Of a stretch of 64,000 nucleotides of DNA, positions 16,043 to 24,301 are shown in pieces. Numbering within the stretch: the stretch's first letter is position 1; every line of letters starts with the position of its first letter. The notes beneath the pieces are model-generated. The model was given only the letters and a program-made list of their open reading frames with translations. It had not been told where the DNA came from and did no database searches. Source of the stretch: Mucilaginibacter sp. KACC 22063 (GTDB lineage Bacteria; Bacteroidota; Bacteroidia; Sphingobacteriales; Sphingobacteriaceae); NCBI RefSeq assembly GCF_028736115.1, contig NZ_CP117877.1, forward strand, positions 1,550,001 to 1,614,000, read 5' to 3'. Both the position numbers and the translations under genes were made by a program.

Positions 16043-18616
16043 ATGGAAACTATAACACCCTCCATATATATCAAGCGTACCATGCTGGTATTGGCCGGCA
16101 TTCTTACTACAGTTTTGTCTTTTGGGCAAACTGTAGTAAACGGTACGGTTACTGATATTAAAACCAAAGAAACGCTACCTTATGTAACCGTAGTTTTTAA
16201 CGGAAGTACACAAGGGGTAAGCACAGATGTAAACGGTAAATTTCATATCGTTACCAACAAGCCTGAACTCAACCAGATCAAGGTATCATTTGTAGGTTAC
16301 AAAACTGTGATCCGTAATATCGAACCCGGTAAGGAACAAACCGTGAACGTAGCGCTTGGCGCAGACAGCCGTTTACTTACCGAGGTAGTTGTAAGATCAG
16401 GTAAGAAAGCCAAATATCGTAACAAAGACAATCCGGCTGTTGAACTGATCCGCAAGGTAATTGCGCATAAGGCTCAAAACCGTGTTGAAAGCTATGATTA
16501 TGCCGAATACAAACAGTATGAGCGCATGAATTTTTACCTGAGCAACCTGTCTGACCAGTTTAAACAAAAAAAGATCTTCAAAAATTATCAGTTCCTTTTT
16601 GAACAACAGGATTCAACCGCTATCGGCGGTAAAAATGTGCTTCCTGTTTATATGGAAGAAAAGCTTTCGCAAAACTATTATCGCAAGGCGCCTTACGCTA
16701 AAAAGCAAATTATAGAGGCTACCAAGCAAGTTAAATACGACGAGAACTTTGTAGATAATCAAGGTTTGTCGGCTTACTTTAACCGTTTGTACCAGGATAT
16801 CAATATTTACGATAATAACGTATCCCTGCTTACCAACCAGTTGCTAAGCCCTATTGCTGATCACTCACCTGATTTTTATAAGTTCTTTATTACGGATACG
16901 CTAAAAGATCAAAGCCCGCAGTTAATTGAGTTAAGCTTTACCCCGCGTAATACTACTGATATGCTTTTTGAGGGTAAGCTTTACGTTACTATGGATGGTA
17001 ACTACGCTGTTGAAGGTGCACAGTTGACCGTTAACAAGCATATCAACCTGAACTTCGTTCGCCAGATGCAGGCCAACCTTACGTTTGAAAAAAATGTGGA
17101 CGGCAGGTATTACCTGAACCAAAGCGACCTAAAAATGGAGTTTGCTTTGAATAAGAATAAAGGCGGCGGTGTTTACGGCGAGCGTAAGGTGATTTTAACT
17201 AATTATACCACAAATTCACCTCGCCCTGCGCAAACTTATGCAGGCCCGGCACAGGTTATTGCGTTAAATTCTGATAAAAAAGATGATGGTTATTGGATGA
17301 TGAGCCGTCCGGATACGTTATCAACCGCACAGGCTAATGTTTACAAAAATATTGACAGCCTGCAGACTATTCCTTCGTTTAAACGTACTATGGACCTGGT
17401 CACCCTGTTTGTTGCAGGTTACAAAAACTTTGGCCCGTTTGAGGTTGGCCCGGTAAACACCTTTTATAGCTTTAACCCGGTTGAAGGTTTCCGCCCGCGT
17501 TTAGGTGGCCGTACAACGCCTGCTTTAAGCAAACGTTATTATTTTGAAACCTATGCTGCTTACGGTACTAAAGATGAGCGCTTAAAATATTTCGGAAGCG
17601 CAACTTACTCTATCAATGATAAGTCTATTTACCAGTTTCCGCAAAATTACATAAGGGCAAGTTATCAGCACGATACTAAAATTCCGGGACAGGAATTACA
17701 GTTTGTTCAGGAAGATAACTTCTTGCTGTCTTTCAAACGCGGCGACAACGACATGTGGCTGTATAATGATATTTTCCGCCTGGATTATGTACACGAGTAC
17801 CTTAGCCATTTTTCATACAAACTGGGCTTCAAAAAATGGAACCAAAGTGCTACAGGTGGGTTGTATTTCCAAAATGGACTTGCGCCGATTTTACCCGGAG
17901 TAAATAATGTTAATTCTATAAATACTACTGAAGCATCTTTAGAACTGCGTTATGCACCACATGAAAGATTCTATCAGGGTAAATTGTATCGTATCCCTAT
18001 TATTGATAAGTACCCCATCTTTACATTGAGGTATATACAGGGGATGAGCTTTTTGGGTGGCGACTACAAATACGAGAACGTAACAGCCAATATCAACAAA
18101 CGCTTTTATTTGTCTCAACTTGGTTATACAGACGTTACTGCAGAGGGTAACTATATTTTTGGCCAACTGCCTTTTGCATTGCTGGATATTCACCACGCTA
18201 ACCAAACTTATGCTTTGCAATTACAGTCATACAACTTAATGAACTTCCTTGAGTTTGTGAGCGACCATTACGTAAGTATAAATATCGACCACAACTTTAA
18301 CGGGTTCTTCTTTAATAAAATTCCATTGTTAAGAGATTTGAAACTGCGTGAGATCATTGATTTTAAAGGCTTATGGGGTGGTGTACGCAGCCAAAACAAT
18401 CCATATTTAAACCCGGGACTATTGCGCTATCCTGTAAATTCAGAGGGTGTGGCTACTACTTACTCTTTAGACAATGGCCCTTACATTGAGGGAAGCGTTG
18501 GTGTAGGTAACATATTTAAAGTGTTACGTTTAGACATGGTAAGGCGTTTCACTTACCTTGATCACCCTGATGCACCTAAATGGGGCTTAAGGGCATTAGT
18601 TAAGTTTGATTTTTAA
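16043..18616 (+). CDS. Outer-membrane protein: carboxypeptidase-regulatory-like domain plus DUF5686 beta-barrel
   Basis: 857 aa. A signal peptide ends near residue 29 (LSFGQ). Residues about 32-115 form a CarboxypepD_reg-like beta-sandwich (VVNGTVTDIKTKETLPYVTVVF, with VSTDVNGKFHI), as found at the front of SusC and related proteins. The remainder is DUF5686: KYRNKDNPAVELIRKVIAHK, then a long beta-strand-rich part and the C-terminal strand GLRALVKFDF ending in Phe, typical for an outer-membrane barrel. Length and order match the Bacteroidota family; no biochemical role is known. The MarR operators before the preceding gene suggest induction by a small molecule. Confidence 0.85.
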   Translation: METITPSIYIKRTMLVLAGILTTVLSFGQTVVNGTVTDIKTKETLPYVTVVFNGSTQGVSTDVNGKFHIVTNKPELNQIKVSFVGYKTVIRNIEPGKEQTVNVALGADSRLLTEVVVRSGKKAKYRNKDNPAVELIRKVIAHKAQNRVESYDYAEYKQYERMNFYLSNLSDQFKQKKIFKNYQFLFEQQDSTAIGGKNVLPVYMEEKLSQNYYRKAPYAKKQIIEATKQVKYDENFVDNQGLSAYFNRLYQDINIYDNNVSLLTNQLLSPIADHSPDFYKFFITDTLKDQSPQLIELSFTPRNTTDMLFEGKLYVTMDGNYAVEGAQLTVNKHINLNFVRQMQANLTFEKNVDGRYYLNQSDLKMEFALNKNKGGGVYGERKVILTNYTTNSPRPAQTYAGPAQVIALNSDKKDDGYWMMSRPDTLSTAQANVYKNIDSLQTIPSFKRTMDLVTLFVAGYKNFGPFEVGPVNTFYSFNPVEGFRPRLGGRTTPALSKRYYFETYAAYGTKDERLKYFGSATYSINDKSIYQFPQNYIRASYQHDTKIPGQELQFVQEDNFLLSFKRGDNDMWLYNDIFRLDYVHEYLSHFSYKLGFKKWNQSATGGLYFQNGLAPILPGVNNVNSINTTEASLELRYAPHERFYQGKLYRIPIIDKYPIFTLRYIQGMSFLGGDYKYENVTANINKRFYLSQLGYTDVTAEGNYIFGQLPFALLDIHHANQTYALQLQSYNLMNFLEFVSDHYVSINIDHNFNGFFFNKIPLLRDLKLREIIDFKGLWGGVRSQNNPYLNPGLLRYPVNSEGVATTYSLDNGPYIEGSVGVGNIFKVLRLDMVRRFTYLDHPDAPKWGLRALVKFDF

Positions 18617-18622
18617 TATATT

Positions 18623-18638
18623 GTGAACCAAGTTGACT
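18623..18638. promoter_or_regulatory. Third copy of the MarR-type operator, before marR
   Basis: GTGAACCAAGTTGACT is the reverse complement of AGTCAACTTGGTTCAC and matches 15 of 16 bases of the copy at 15614-15629. It is 60 bp before the marR ATG and just after the DUF5686 stop, implying autoregulation. Confidence 0.7.
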
Positions 18639-18697
18639 AATAATCGTTAAATTACCAGAAACCGCGGCAAATCCGTTGCTAAAAACAGAAGAAGGAT

Positions 18698-19150
18698 ATG
18701 ACGAAAATTGAGGAATCGCACAGGATTGTCTGTAAGCTTATTTACCTGCTAAAAAGGTACATGGACGATTGGATTAACTCGCAGCTTTGCTGTGGTTGTC
18801 ATAACTTCAATAATGCGCATTTGCCATTATTTATGAGCATTGGTTCTGAAGGGATCTCAAATAATGCTCTTGCAGAAAAACTGAATGTAACTAAACAGGC
18901 CACCAGTAAAATTATAAAAGAGCTGGAATCAATTAACCTGGTCACCAGCCAGAAAAGTAAGTCTGATGCACGTGCCGTTACTTTGTGTTATACAGAAGAA
19001 GGCAAGCAGTTTTATAATTCTATTGTAGATCAGATCTATAAACTGGAGGCAGAATATAAAAAAATAGTTGGCGCGAAAAACTACGAGATAGCTATTGATG
19101 TAATGATGAAGCTGATCGATTTTCACGACCATCTACCGGTAAAGTGTTAA
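18698..19150 (+). CDS. MarR family transcriptional regulator
   Basis: 150 aa. The winged helix-turn-helix is clear: ISNNALAEKLNVTKQATSKIIKELESINLVTSQ (about residues 50-82), then the wing KSDARAVTLCYTEEGKQFYN. Flanking helices would form the dimer interface. Two neighbouring Cys (SQLCCGCHNF, residues 27-31) near the N-terminus could make it redox- or thiol-sensitive, which is an inference. The palindromic site in its own promoter and twice before the 15654 gene points to control of that operon and of itself. Confidence 0.88.
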   Translation: MTKIEESHRIVCKLIYLLKRYMDDWINSQLCCGCHNFNNAHLPLFMSIGSEGISNNALAEKLNVTKQATSKIIKELESINLVTSQKSKSDARAVTLCYTEEGKQFYNSIVDQIYKLEAEYKKIVGAKNYEIAIDVMMKLIDFHDHLPVKC

Positions 19151-19172
19151 GTTTATATAGTGATTAATAAGG

Positions 19173-19204
19173 CTAAACGGCCCGCTGAAAGGCGGGCTGT
19201 TTAG
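19173..19204. terminator. Bidirectional terminator hairpin
   Basis: 13-bp stem CTAAACGGCCCGC / GCGGGCTGTTTAG (one G.T pair) with a 6-nt loop, between convergent marR and the acetyltransferase gene. Confidence 0.85.
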
Positions 19205-19215
19205 TTATAATACTA

Positions 19216-19719
19216 TTAAGCTATAGTTTTTTCATAACATAAAAAGCTTAATCCCGGCCTGAACTGCAATCCTATCGAACCGCAAAAGCGGTAACCAAGT
19301 TTTGGGAATAATGCCTGTGTTGCTTTGTTTTGTGAGTTGGTATCAACCCTAAGTATTTTAATGTGGCGACGTTTGGCTTCCTCTTCGGCTTCCAGCATTA
19401 ATGCTTTTGCCGCACCCATACCTCTGAAGTCAGGATCTACAGCTACCCTGTGAGGCACAATAGCTTCCTCTGTAATATCTAAACCCGCATCTGCATATTC
19501 AGGATATTGCTCTGTAGTAATAGCGCTTACACCTGCAATTTGCCCATCAATATCTGCAACCCACAACTGGCCGGCAGCAATATCTTTTTCAAAAACTTCG
19601 GTATTAGGATAAGTTTCGTTCCATTGAAAATTGCCATCGGCCTGCATCAACGGAACTATTTTCTTAATGATATTCATAATAGCAGGTACATCTGCCAGGG
19701 TAGCTTTTCTGATTTGCAT
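19216..19719 (-). CDS. GNAT family N-acetyltransferase
   Basis: 167 aa. The acetyl-CoA loop is canonical: VAVDPDFRGMGAAKALMLEAEEEA (about 93-116), followed by RVDTNSQNKATQALFPKLGY, the C-terminal motif of many RimI/PhnO-like acetyltransferases. The first strand and helix IRKATLADVPAIMNII are also typical. It stands alone, convergent with marR through a shared terminator. The substrate is unknown. Confidence 0.88.
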   Translation of the reverse strand: MQIRKATLADVPAIMNIIKKIVPLMQADGNFQWNETYPNTEVFEKDIAAGQLWVADIDGQIAGVSAITTEQYPEYADAGLDITEEAIVPHRVAVDPDFRGMGAAKALMLEAEEEAKRRHIKILRVDTNSQNKATQALFPKLGYRFCGSIGLQFRPGLSFLCYEKTIA

Positions 19720-19842
19720 ATGCTAATATATCTTATTTGAAATGCTGAAGTTTCATTTCTAAGTTAACTTTGTTTGCTATCGGTCAGTTCATGTACGTTA
19801 ACGATACAATATTTATTTCTATGAATTTCATAAGTTATTGAT

Positions 19843-19908
19843 AATTAGTTAATTGTTTTGTTGGTATGGTTGTGTGGGAATGTTGTATTGTCGGATAATT
19901 AACTAATT
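19843..19908. repeat. Perfect 12-bp inverted repeat flanking the permease promoter region
   Basis: AATTAGTTAATT (19843-19854) and AATTAACTAATT (19897-19908) are exact inverted copies 42 bp apart, ending 15 bp before the permease ATG. They could be a pair of operator half-sites or a 5'-UTR stem. The rest of the 204-bp divergent gap shows nothing recognisable. Confidence 0.5.
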
Positions 19909-19923
19909 TTAGATTAACCAATT

Positions 19924-22311
19924 ATGATACGCAATTACTTTAAAACAGCCTGGAGAAACCTGAATAAGCATCGCGTTTTTTCGCTGATTAATATTTTAGG
20001 CCTGGCTATAGGGATTGCTGCTTTTTGCATACTGGCATTGTATGTTACTGATGAACTGAGTTATGACCGTTATAATACTAAAGCCGACCGCATTTTCAGG
20101 GTAGTGCAACATGGAGCCTGGAACGGCGGCAAATTTGATCTGGCGCCAACATCTGCACCGTATGCGGCAGCATTAAAAAATGACTATGCCGAGGTAGAAG
20201 ATGCTGTACGTATTAATGGTGAAGGTAATGGCAAGATAGTTTATGGGGATAAGCAGCTGACCGTAAATAACATGGTGTTTGCTGATGCCTCCTTATTTAA
20301 CATATTCAGCTATCAATTTATAAGTGGCAATGCCGCAAGTGCATTAACTAAACCGCAAAGTATTGTACTTAGCCGTACCCTTGCCTCCTCAATATTTGGC
20401 GATTTTAAAAATGCGTATGGTAAAACCCTGATCATAGATGGAAACCAGACACAAGTAACTGCGGTGATAGAAGATATCCCTGCAAATTCACACTTAACTT
20501 TTGCTGCAATACGATCATTTGGTACCCATTATGACGAACCCTGGGGCAATTCAGATTTATCAACCTATGTTTTATTAAAACATCCAGACGATTACAAACG
20601 CATAGAAAATTCTTCAGAAGCATTCTATCAGAAATATCTAAAAGGGGTTTTCGGCAATATGAAATTTCGTTTAGAATTACAGCCAGTTACCTCTATCCAC
20701 TTACACTCACATTTAAGTTATGATACGCCCGGAAACGGCAACGCAAGTTATGTTTATGTATTTAGTTTAATAGGTATTTTGGTACTGGGCATTGCCATTA
20801 TTAATTATGTAAACCTTGCCACTGCGCGGTCGGCCACAAGGGTTAAAGAGATCGGCTTGCGTAAGGTGATTGGTTCAGACAGAAAACAGCTGATGCTGCA
20901 ATTCTTTGCAGAGTCGATACTGCTAAATTTAATTGCAGCCCTGATTGCCTACGTGATCATTTATGCTTCATTACCATATTTCAATAACCTATCAGGCAAG
21001 CATCTTGATTTATGGCATTTTGGCATGACACAAACGCTGATTCTTTTTACTGCCTTTATAATTGTTTCCGGGTTGTTGAGTGGGATATATCCTGCATTGT
21101 TTTTATCCGGCTTTAAAACCATACCCGCCCTAAAGGGGCAAATGGGCAATCAAGCAGGTACTGTGTTTTTCAGAAAGTCATTAGTGGTATTTCAATTTGT
21201 GATAACCATTGTAATGATCACCGGGCTATGTGTTATTTACAGTCAGCTTAAATATGTAATCAACAAAGACCTCGGCTTCAATAAACAGCAGGTACTTACA
21301 TTCCATATTCATGACCAGGATGCCCGTGCAAAAGCAGCAACTATAAAAGCACAACTTATGGAAAACCCTGCAGTGCAGGCTGTTGCTGTTGCAGGCAACC
21401 CGATTGGCAGTTATGATCTTTCATCAGGCGATTTTGCGCTCGATTTAAATGGCAAAGCCGGACCTGAAACCAAGATTGTGCAAAACCTTGTGATTGATCA
21501 GGATTTTATCCCTACCATGCAGATCAAACTTTTGCAGGGCCGCAACTTCGACCTTAAGCAGCTTACCGACAAAACAGATGCGATAATAGTTAACGAAACA
21601 CTTGTTAAAGAAATGGGTTGGCAAAATGCCATTGGTCGTAAAGTGCGTACCGGCGTTGATGGCAAAGGCAACGTTATTTCGCAAACAATTATAGGTGTAG
21701 TGAAGGATTTTAATACTAACTCATTGCAGCATAAAATTGCCCCGGTTGTTATGGGTATGCCGCAACAGGCAAAAGATGGTGATAACTTTTATGTTCGTAT
21801 TGCCAAAGCTAATATTCTGCAAACGCTTAACTACATTGCACGTGTATATGGCGGATATGACAACGAAAAGATTGATTTTCAATTTCTTGATCAGAACTTT
21901 AACAGCCAGTATCAGTCAGAGCGAAAGCAGGGTAGTCTGTTATTTATTTTTAGTGCGCTGGCCATAAGTATAGCCTGCCTTGGTTTATTCGGTTTGGTAA
22001 CTTTTACTGCCCAACAGAGAAACAAAGAAATTGGTATACGTAAGGTACTTGGAGCAAGCGTAAGCAATATTGTTAATATGCTATCAAAAGACCTGATGAA
22101 ACTGGTAATTATTGCAACCATAATTGCTGTGCCAATTGCATGGTGGGCTATGGGTATGTGGCTGAACAATTTTGCTTATCGCATACATATGAATGCATGG
22201 ATGTTTATTGCAGCAAGTTTAATAGCACTTATTATTGCCTTTGCCACCATCAGCTTCCAGTCAATTAAGGCTGCATTTGCAAACCCGGTGAAGAGTTTAA
22301 GAAACGAGTAA
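19924..22311 (+). CDS. ABC transporter permease of the MacB/FtsX type
   Basis: 795 aa with two FtsX cores. The N-terminus (YFKTAWRNLNKHRVFSLINI) and TM1 are followed by a periplasmic MacB_PCD domain (about 50-240), TM2-4 (about 280-420, with the motif SATRVKEIGLRKVIGS), a second TM1-like segment and periplasmic domain, and TM segments near 675-790 with QQRNKEIGIRKVLGAS. Bacteroidota have many such permeases, often called antimicrobial peptide or lipoprotein exporters. No ATPase gene is next to it, so it must share one encoded elsewhere. Confidence 0.88.
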   Translation: MIRNYFKTAWRNLNKHRVFSLINILGLAIGIAAFCILALYVTDELSYDRYNTKADRIFRVVQHGAWNGGKFDLAPTSAPYAAALKNDYAEVEDAVRINGEGNGKIVYGDKQLTVNNMVFADASLFNIFSYQFISGNAASALTKPQSIVLSRTLASSIFGDFKNAYGKTLIIDGNQTQVTAVIEDIPANSHLTFAAIRSFGTHYDEPWGNSDLSTYVLLKHPDDYKRIENSSEAFYQKYLKGVFGNMKFRLELQPVTSIHLHSHLSYDTPGNGNASYVYVFSLIGILVLGIAIINYVNLATARSATRVKEIGLRKVIGSDRKQLMLQFFAESILLNLIAALIAYVIIYASLPYFNNLSGKHLDLWHFGMTQTLILFTAFIIVSGLLSGIYPALFLSGFKTIPALKGQMGNQAGTVFFRKSLVVFQFVITIVMITGLCVIYSQLKYVINKDLGFNKQQVLTFHIHDQDARAKAATIKAQLMENPAVQAVAVAGNPIGSYDLSSGDFALDLNGKAGPETKIVQNLVIDQDFIPTMQIKLLQGRNFDLKQLTDKTDAIIVNETLVKEMGWQNAIGRKVRTGVDGKGNVISQTIIGVVKDFNTNSLQHKIAPVVMGMPQQAKDGDNFYVRIAKANILQTLNYIARVYGGYDNEKIDFQFLDQNFNSQYQSERKQGSLLFIFSALAISIACLGLFGLVTFTAQQRNKEIGIRKVLGASVSNIVNMLSKDLMKLVIIATIIAVPIAWWAMGMWLNNFAYRIHMNAWMFIAASLIALIIAFATISFQSIKAAFANPVKSLRNE

Positions 22312-22339
22312 CTCAGAGTCAGGATATTATAAACAAGAA

Positions 22340-22389
22340 GCCAGAAACAAGAACAAGTTAATTAAGTATGCTCGCCTCTTGTTTCTGGC
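22340..22389. terminator. Long hairpin between convergent permease and SDR genes
   Basis: Perfect 13-bp stem GCCAGAAACAAGA / TCTTGTTTCTGGC with a 24-nt loop. The outer flanks (CTCAGA on the left, TCTGAG on the right, near 22312 and 22398) also pair roughly, so it may be a REP-like repeat serving as terminator. There is no long T run. Confidence 0.5.
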
Positions 22390-22406
22390 CTCTGATATCT
22401 GAGCTA

Positions 22407-23201
22407 TTAAACAGCTGTTTTCAGTAAACCGCCTTCTGCTCTGATGGCTGCTCCGTTGGTAGCTGAAGCCAGCGGACTTGCCAGGAAGGTTACCACGTTG
22501 GCAATTTCTTCGGTTGATAAAAAGCGTTGTATTAGAGATGTAGGGCGCATGTGTACGAAGAAGTCGCGCTCAACTTCTTCTTTTGATTTATTTTGATCTT
22601 TAGCCAGGTTTTCGATAAAACCACCCACACCTTCAGACATGGTTGGCCCCGGTAATACAGTATTTACAGTAACATTAGTGCTACGGGTAAGTTCGGCTAA
22701 GCCGCGGGCAACGGCTATTTGCGCAGTTTTTGTCATGCCGTAATGGATCATTTCTGCCGGTATTTGTAACGCTGACTCGCTTGAGATGAAAATGATACGT
22801 CCCCAGTTCTTCTGTAGCATTTTATCAAAATAAGCGCGCGACATGCGGATGCCGCTCATTACATTTACTTCGTAAAACTTCAGCCAGTCCTCGTCAGTAA
22901 TTGCGGCAAATTCTTTAGGTTCAAAAATAGCCACATTATTAATCAGGATGTCAACTTCCGGCACCTGGCTGATCAGATTATCGATCTCTTCTTTCTTCGA
23001 AAAATCAACCGCATAACCTTTAACAAAGTTGTTGCCGGTATCTGCTTTAATCTGTTCAACAGCATCATTAACGCGTTTATCAGTACGGCCGGTAACAATA
23101 ACTTTTGCACCCTCATGTGCTAATTGTTTGGCTATGGCATATCCTATACCGGCGGTTGAGCCTGTAACTAAAGCTAACTTATCTTCTAATTGCAAATTCA
23201 T
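22407..23201 (-). CDS. SDR family oxidoreductase
   Basis: 264 aa from ATG 23201; an upstream in-frame start at 23222 adds only a non-conserved tail. Rossmann motif TGSTAGIGYA (TGxxxGIG) is at about 13-22, NNVAIF replaces the usual NNAG, catalytic residues are Ser in FISSESA and Tyr/Lys in YGMTK. The length suits a classical SDR using NAD(P)H. The C-terminal GAAIRAEGG replaces the common G.. DGG motif. A TAnnTTTG box is 19 bp before the ATG. The substrate is unknown. Confidence 0.9.
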   Translation of the reverse strand: MNLQLEDKLALVTGSTAGIGYAIAKQLAHEGAKVIVTGRTDKRVNDAVEQIKADTGNNFVKGYAVDFSKKEEIDNLISQVPEVDILINNVAIFEPKEFAAITDEDWLKFYEVNVMSGIRMSRAYFDKMLQKNWGRIIFISSESALQIPAEMIHYGMTKTAQIAVARGLAELTRSTNVTVNTVLPGPTMSEGVGGFIENLAKDQNKSKEEVERDFFVHMRPTSLIQRFLSTEEIANVVTFLASPLASATNGAAIRAEGGLLKTAV

Positions 23202-23219
23202 AGTTGAAATGTTTGCTGG

Positions 23220-23227
23220 CAAAGCTA
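23220..23227 (-). promoter_or_regulatory. Candidate -7 box of the SDR gene
   Basis: Reads TAGCTTTG on the minus strand (TAnnTTTG), 18 bases before the ATG at 23201. No clear -33 box. Confidence 0.35.
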
Positions 23228-23288
23228 AGCCATGTGCTTTAACAGTTACAGATGTTTGGTTAAAGATGTAACACGGCTGACAATTGCC

Positions 23289-23861
23289 TTATTTAATAAC
23301 AATGGTTTGCTGCGGATTCTTTTTTAGCAGGTTATCGCCAATACGTTTAATAAAAAGGTAATTCACTGTTCCGCCGATGGCAGCACCAACAACCGGCATT
23401 AAACGTTCAGCTGTTTTTGAGCCTATGTTGACCATCAGCTTTTCGGCAACTTCTTCCATTACATTTTTAGAAATGGCCATACCGGTATCCACACGTAATG
23501 ACGAAGCTACGATGCGCATAAAATCATTAAAATCAAGACTGGTACTGCCTGTGTTATAATAAGCGATGGCCATAGTTACACGGAACTGCTGAGTAATCAG
23601 GTTAGCAATATCTAACGGAACGCCGATGAGGATAGTGGAGAAACCACCCAAACCTATAATAGCGCCCGAACCTGCCGCAAGAAAAGCACACTGGTTGATG
23701 AACTTTTCGATTCCGAGCTTATCGACGCCTTTTTTAATTTTTAGCTGGTCAAGATGATCGAATATCTTTCTGAAGCCGCCTTTGGCAAGTTTTGATAATG
23801 CTTCTTTAAGATCGGCTTTTACTTTGTCTGTTTTTAACTTAGGTAGTTTGATGACTGGCAT
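23289..23861 (-). CDS. EcsC family protein
   Basis: 190 aa. It shows the EcsC pattern: a basic N-terminal helix, a Gly-rich hydrophobic segment (AAGSGAIIGLGGFSTILIGVPLDIANLI, about residues 65-92 in two pieces), and a second Gly-rich hydrophobic segment near 155-170 (MPVVGAAIGGTVNYLF). EcsC was named from the Bacillus ecsABC locus; its function is not established. It may associate with the membrane. It is a single gene, facing away from the 440-bp gap that follows upstream. Confidence 0.8.
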   Translation of the reverse strand: MPVIKLPKLKTDKVKADLKEALSKLAKGGFRKIFDHLDQLKIKKGVDKLGIEKFINQCAFLAAGSGAIIGLGGFSTILIGVPLDIANLITQQFRVTMAIAYYNTGSTSLDFNDFMRIVASSLRVDTGMAISKNVMEEVAEKLMVNIGSKTAERLMPVVGAAIGGTVNYLFIKRIGDNLLKKNPQQTIVIK

Positions 23862-24301
23862 GAGCTGATTGTTTATGATCTTAATGCGATTATCATGCCA
23901 TATTTGTGTAGATTATAGTATTCTACCTTATCGGCAGCAGTACATTAATATTGTTGAATGTTACTTTTTCTTGGCTGTCAAGAAAAAGTAACCAAAAGAA
24001 CTCGCCGCTCACACTGCAGGCTTTCAATATTTGTGCTTTAGCAATATCTTTAATTGCCAGCCTGCGCTGATGCGGCATTTAAGATTGTTGCGTTAGGTTA
24101 CTGCGAGCAACATTTCTAAAAAAATATTGCACTATGCACTGATCTAACATAACCTTTCTCAATGTGACCTCGGGCTTGTTGCGGTAGGTACAGGCAGTGC
24201 TAAACTACTGAAGTAATAAAGCAACAAGGCCAAGTCACGAGTTTTTTCTTTGATACTTTCTTTTTTGAGGAAAAAAAGAAAGTAGACACCTTGTTAAGGA
24301 T
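23862..24301. other. 440-bp gap without a gene, holding a hairpin-bounded element
   Basis: No credible reading frame. 23961-24284 is a structured repeat-like element (see its own entry). The remaining left flank (23862-23960) would hold the EcsC promoter, but no clear TAnnTTTG box is seen. Confidence 0.7.
23961..24284. mobile_element. 324-bp MITE-like or REP-like element with a hairpin at each end
   Basis: Left end: perfect 13-bp hairpin TTACTTTTTCTTG / CAAGAAAAAGTAA with a 5-nt loop (23961-23991). Right end: hairpin TACTTTCTTTTTT / AAAAAAGAAAGTA (24254-24284). Just inside each hairpin are related inverted sequences: AGTAACCAAAAGAACTCG on the left, and AGTATCAAAGAAAAAACTCG (as reverse complement) on the right, so the whole is an imperfect inverted-terminal-repeat element. 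The core is non-coding. No target-site duplication is obvious. It ends 17 bp before the dnaE stop, where the right hairpin could also terminate dnaE. Confidence 0.55.

Noticed and set aside
17703..17903. 66-aa plus-strand frame inside the DUF5686 gene
   Set aside because: Different frame of a conserved beta-barrel gene; no independent evidence.
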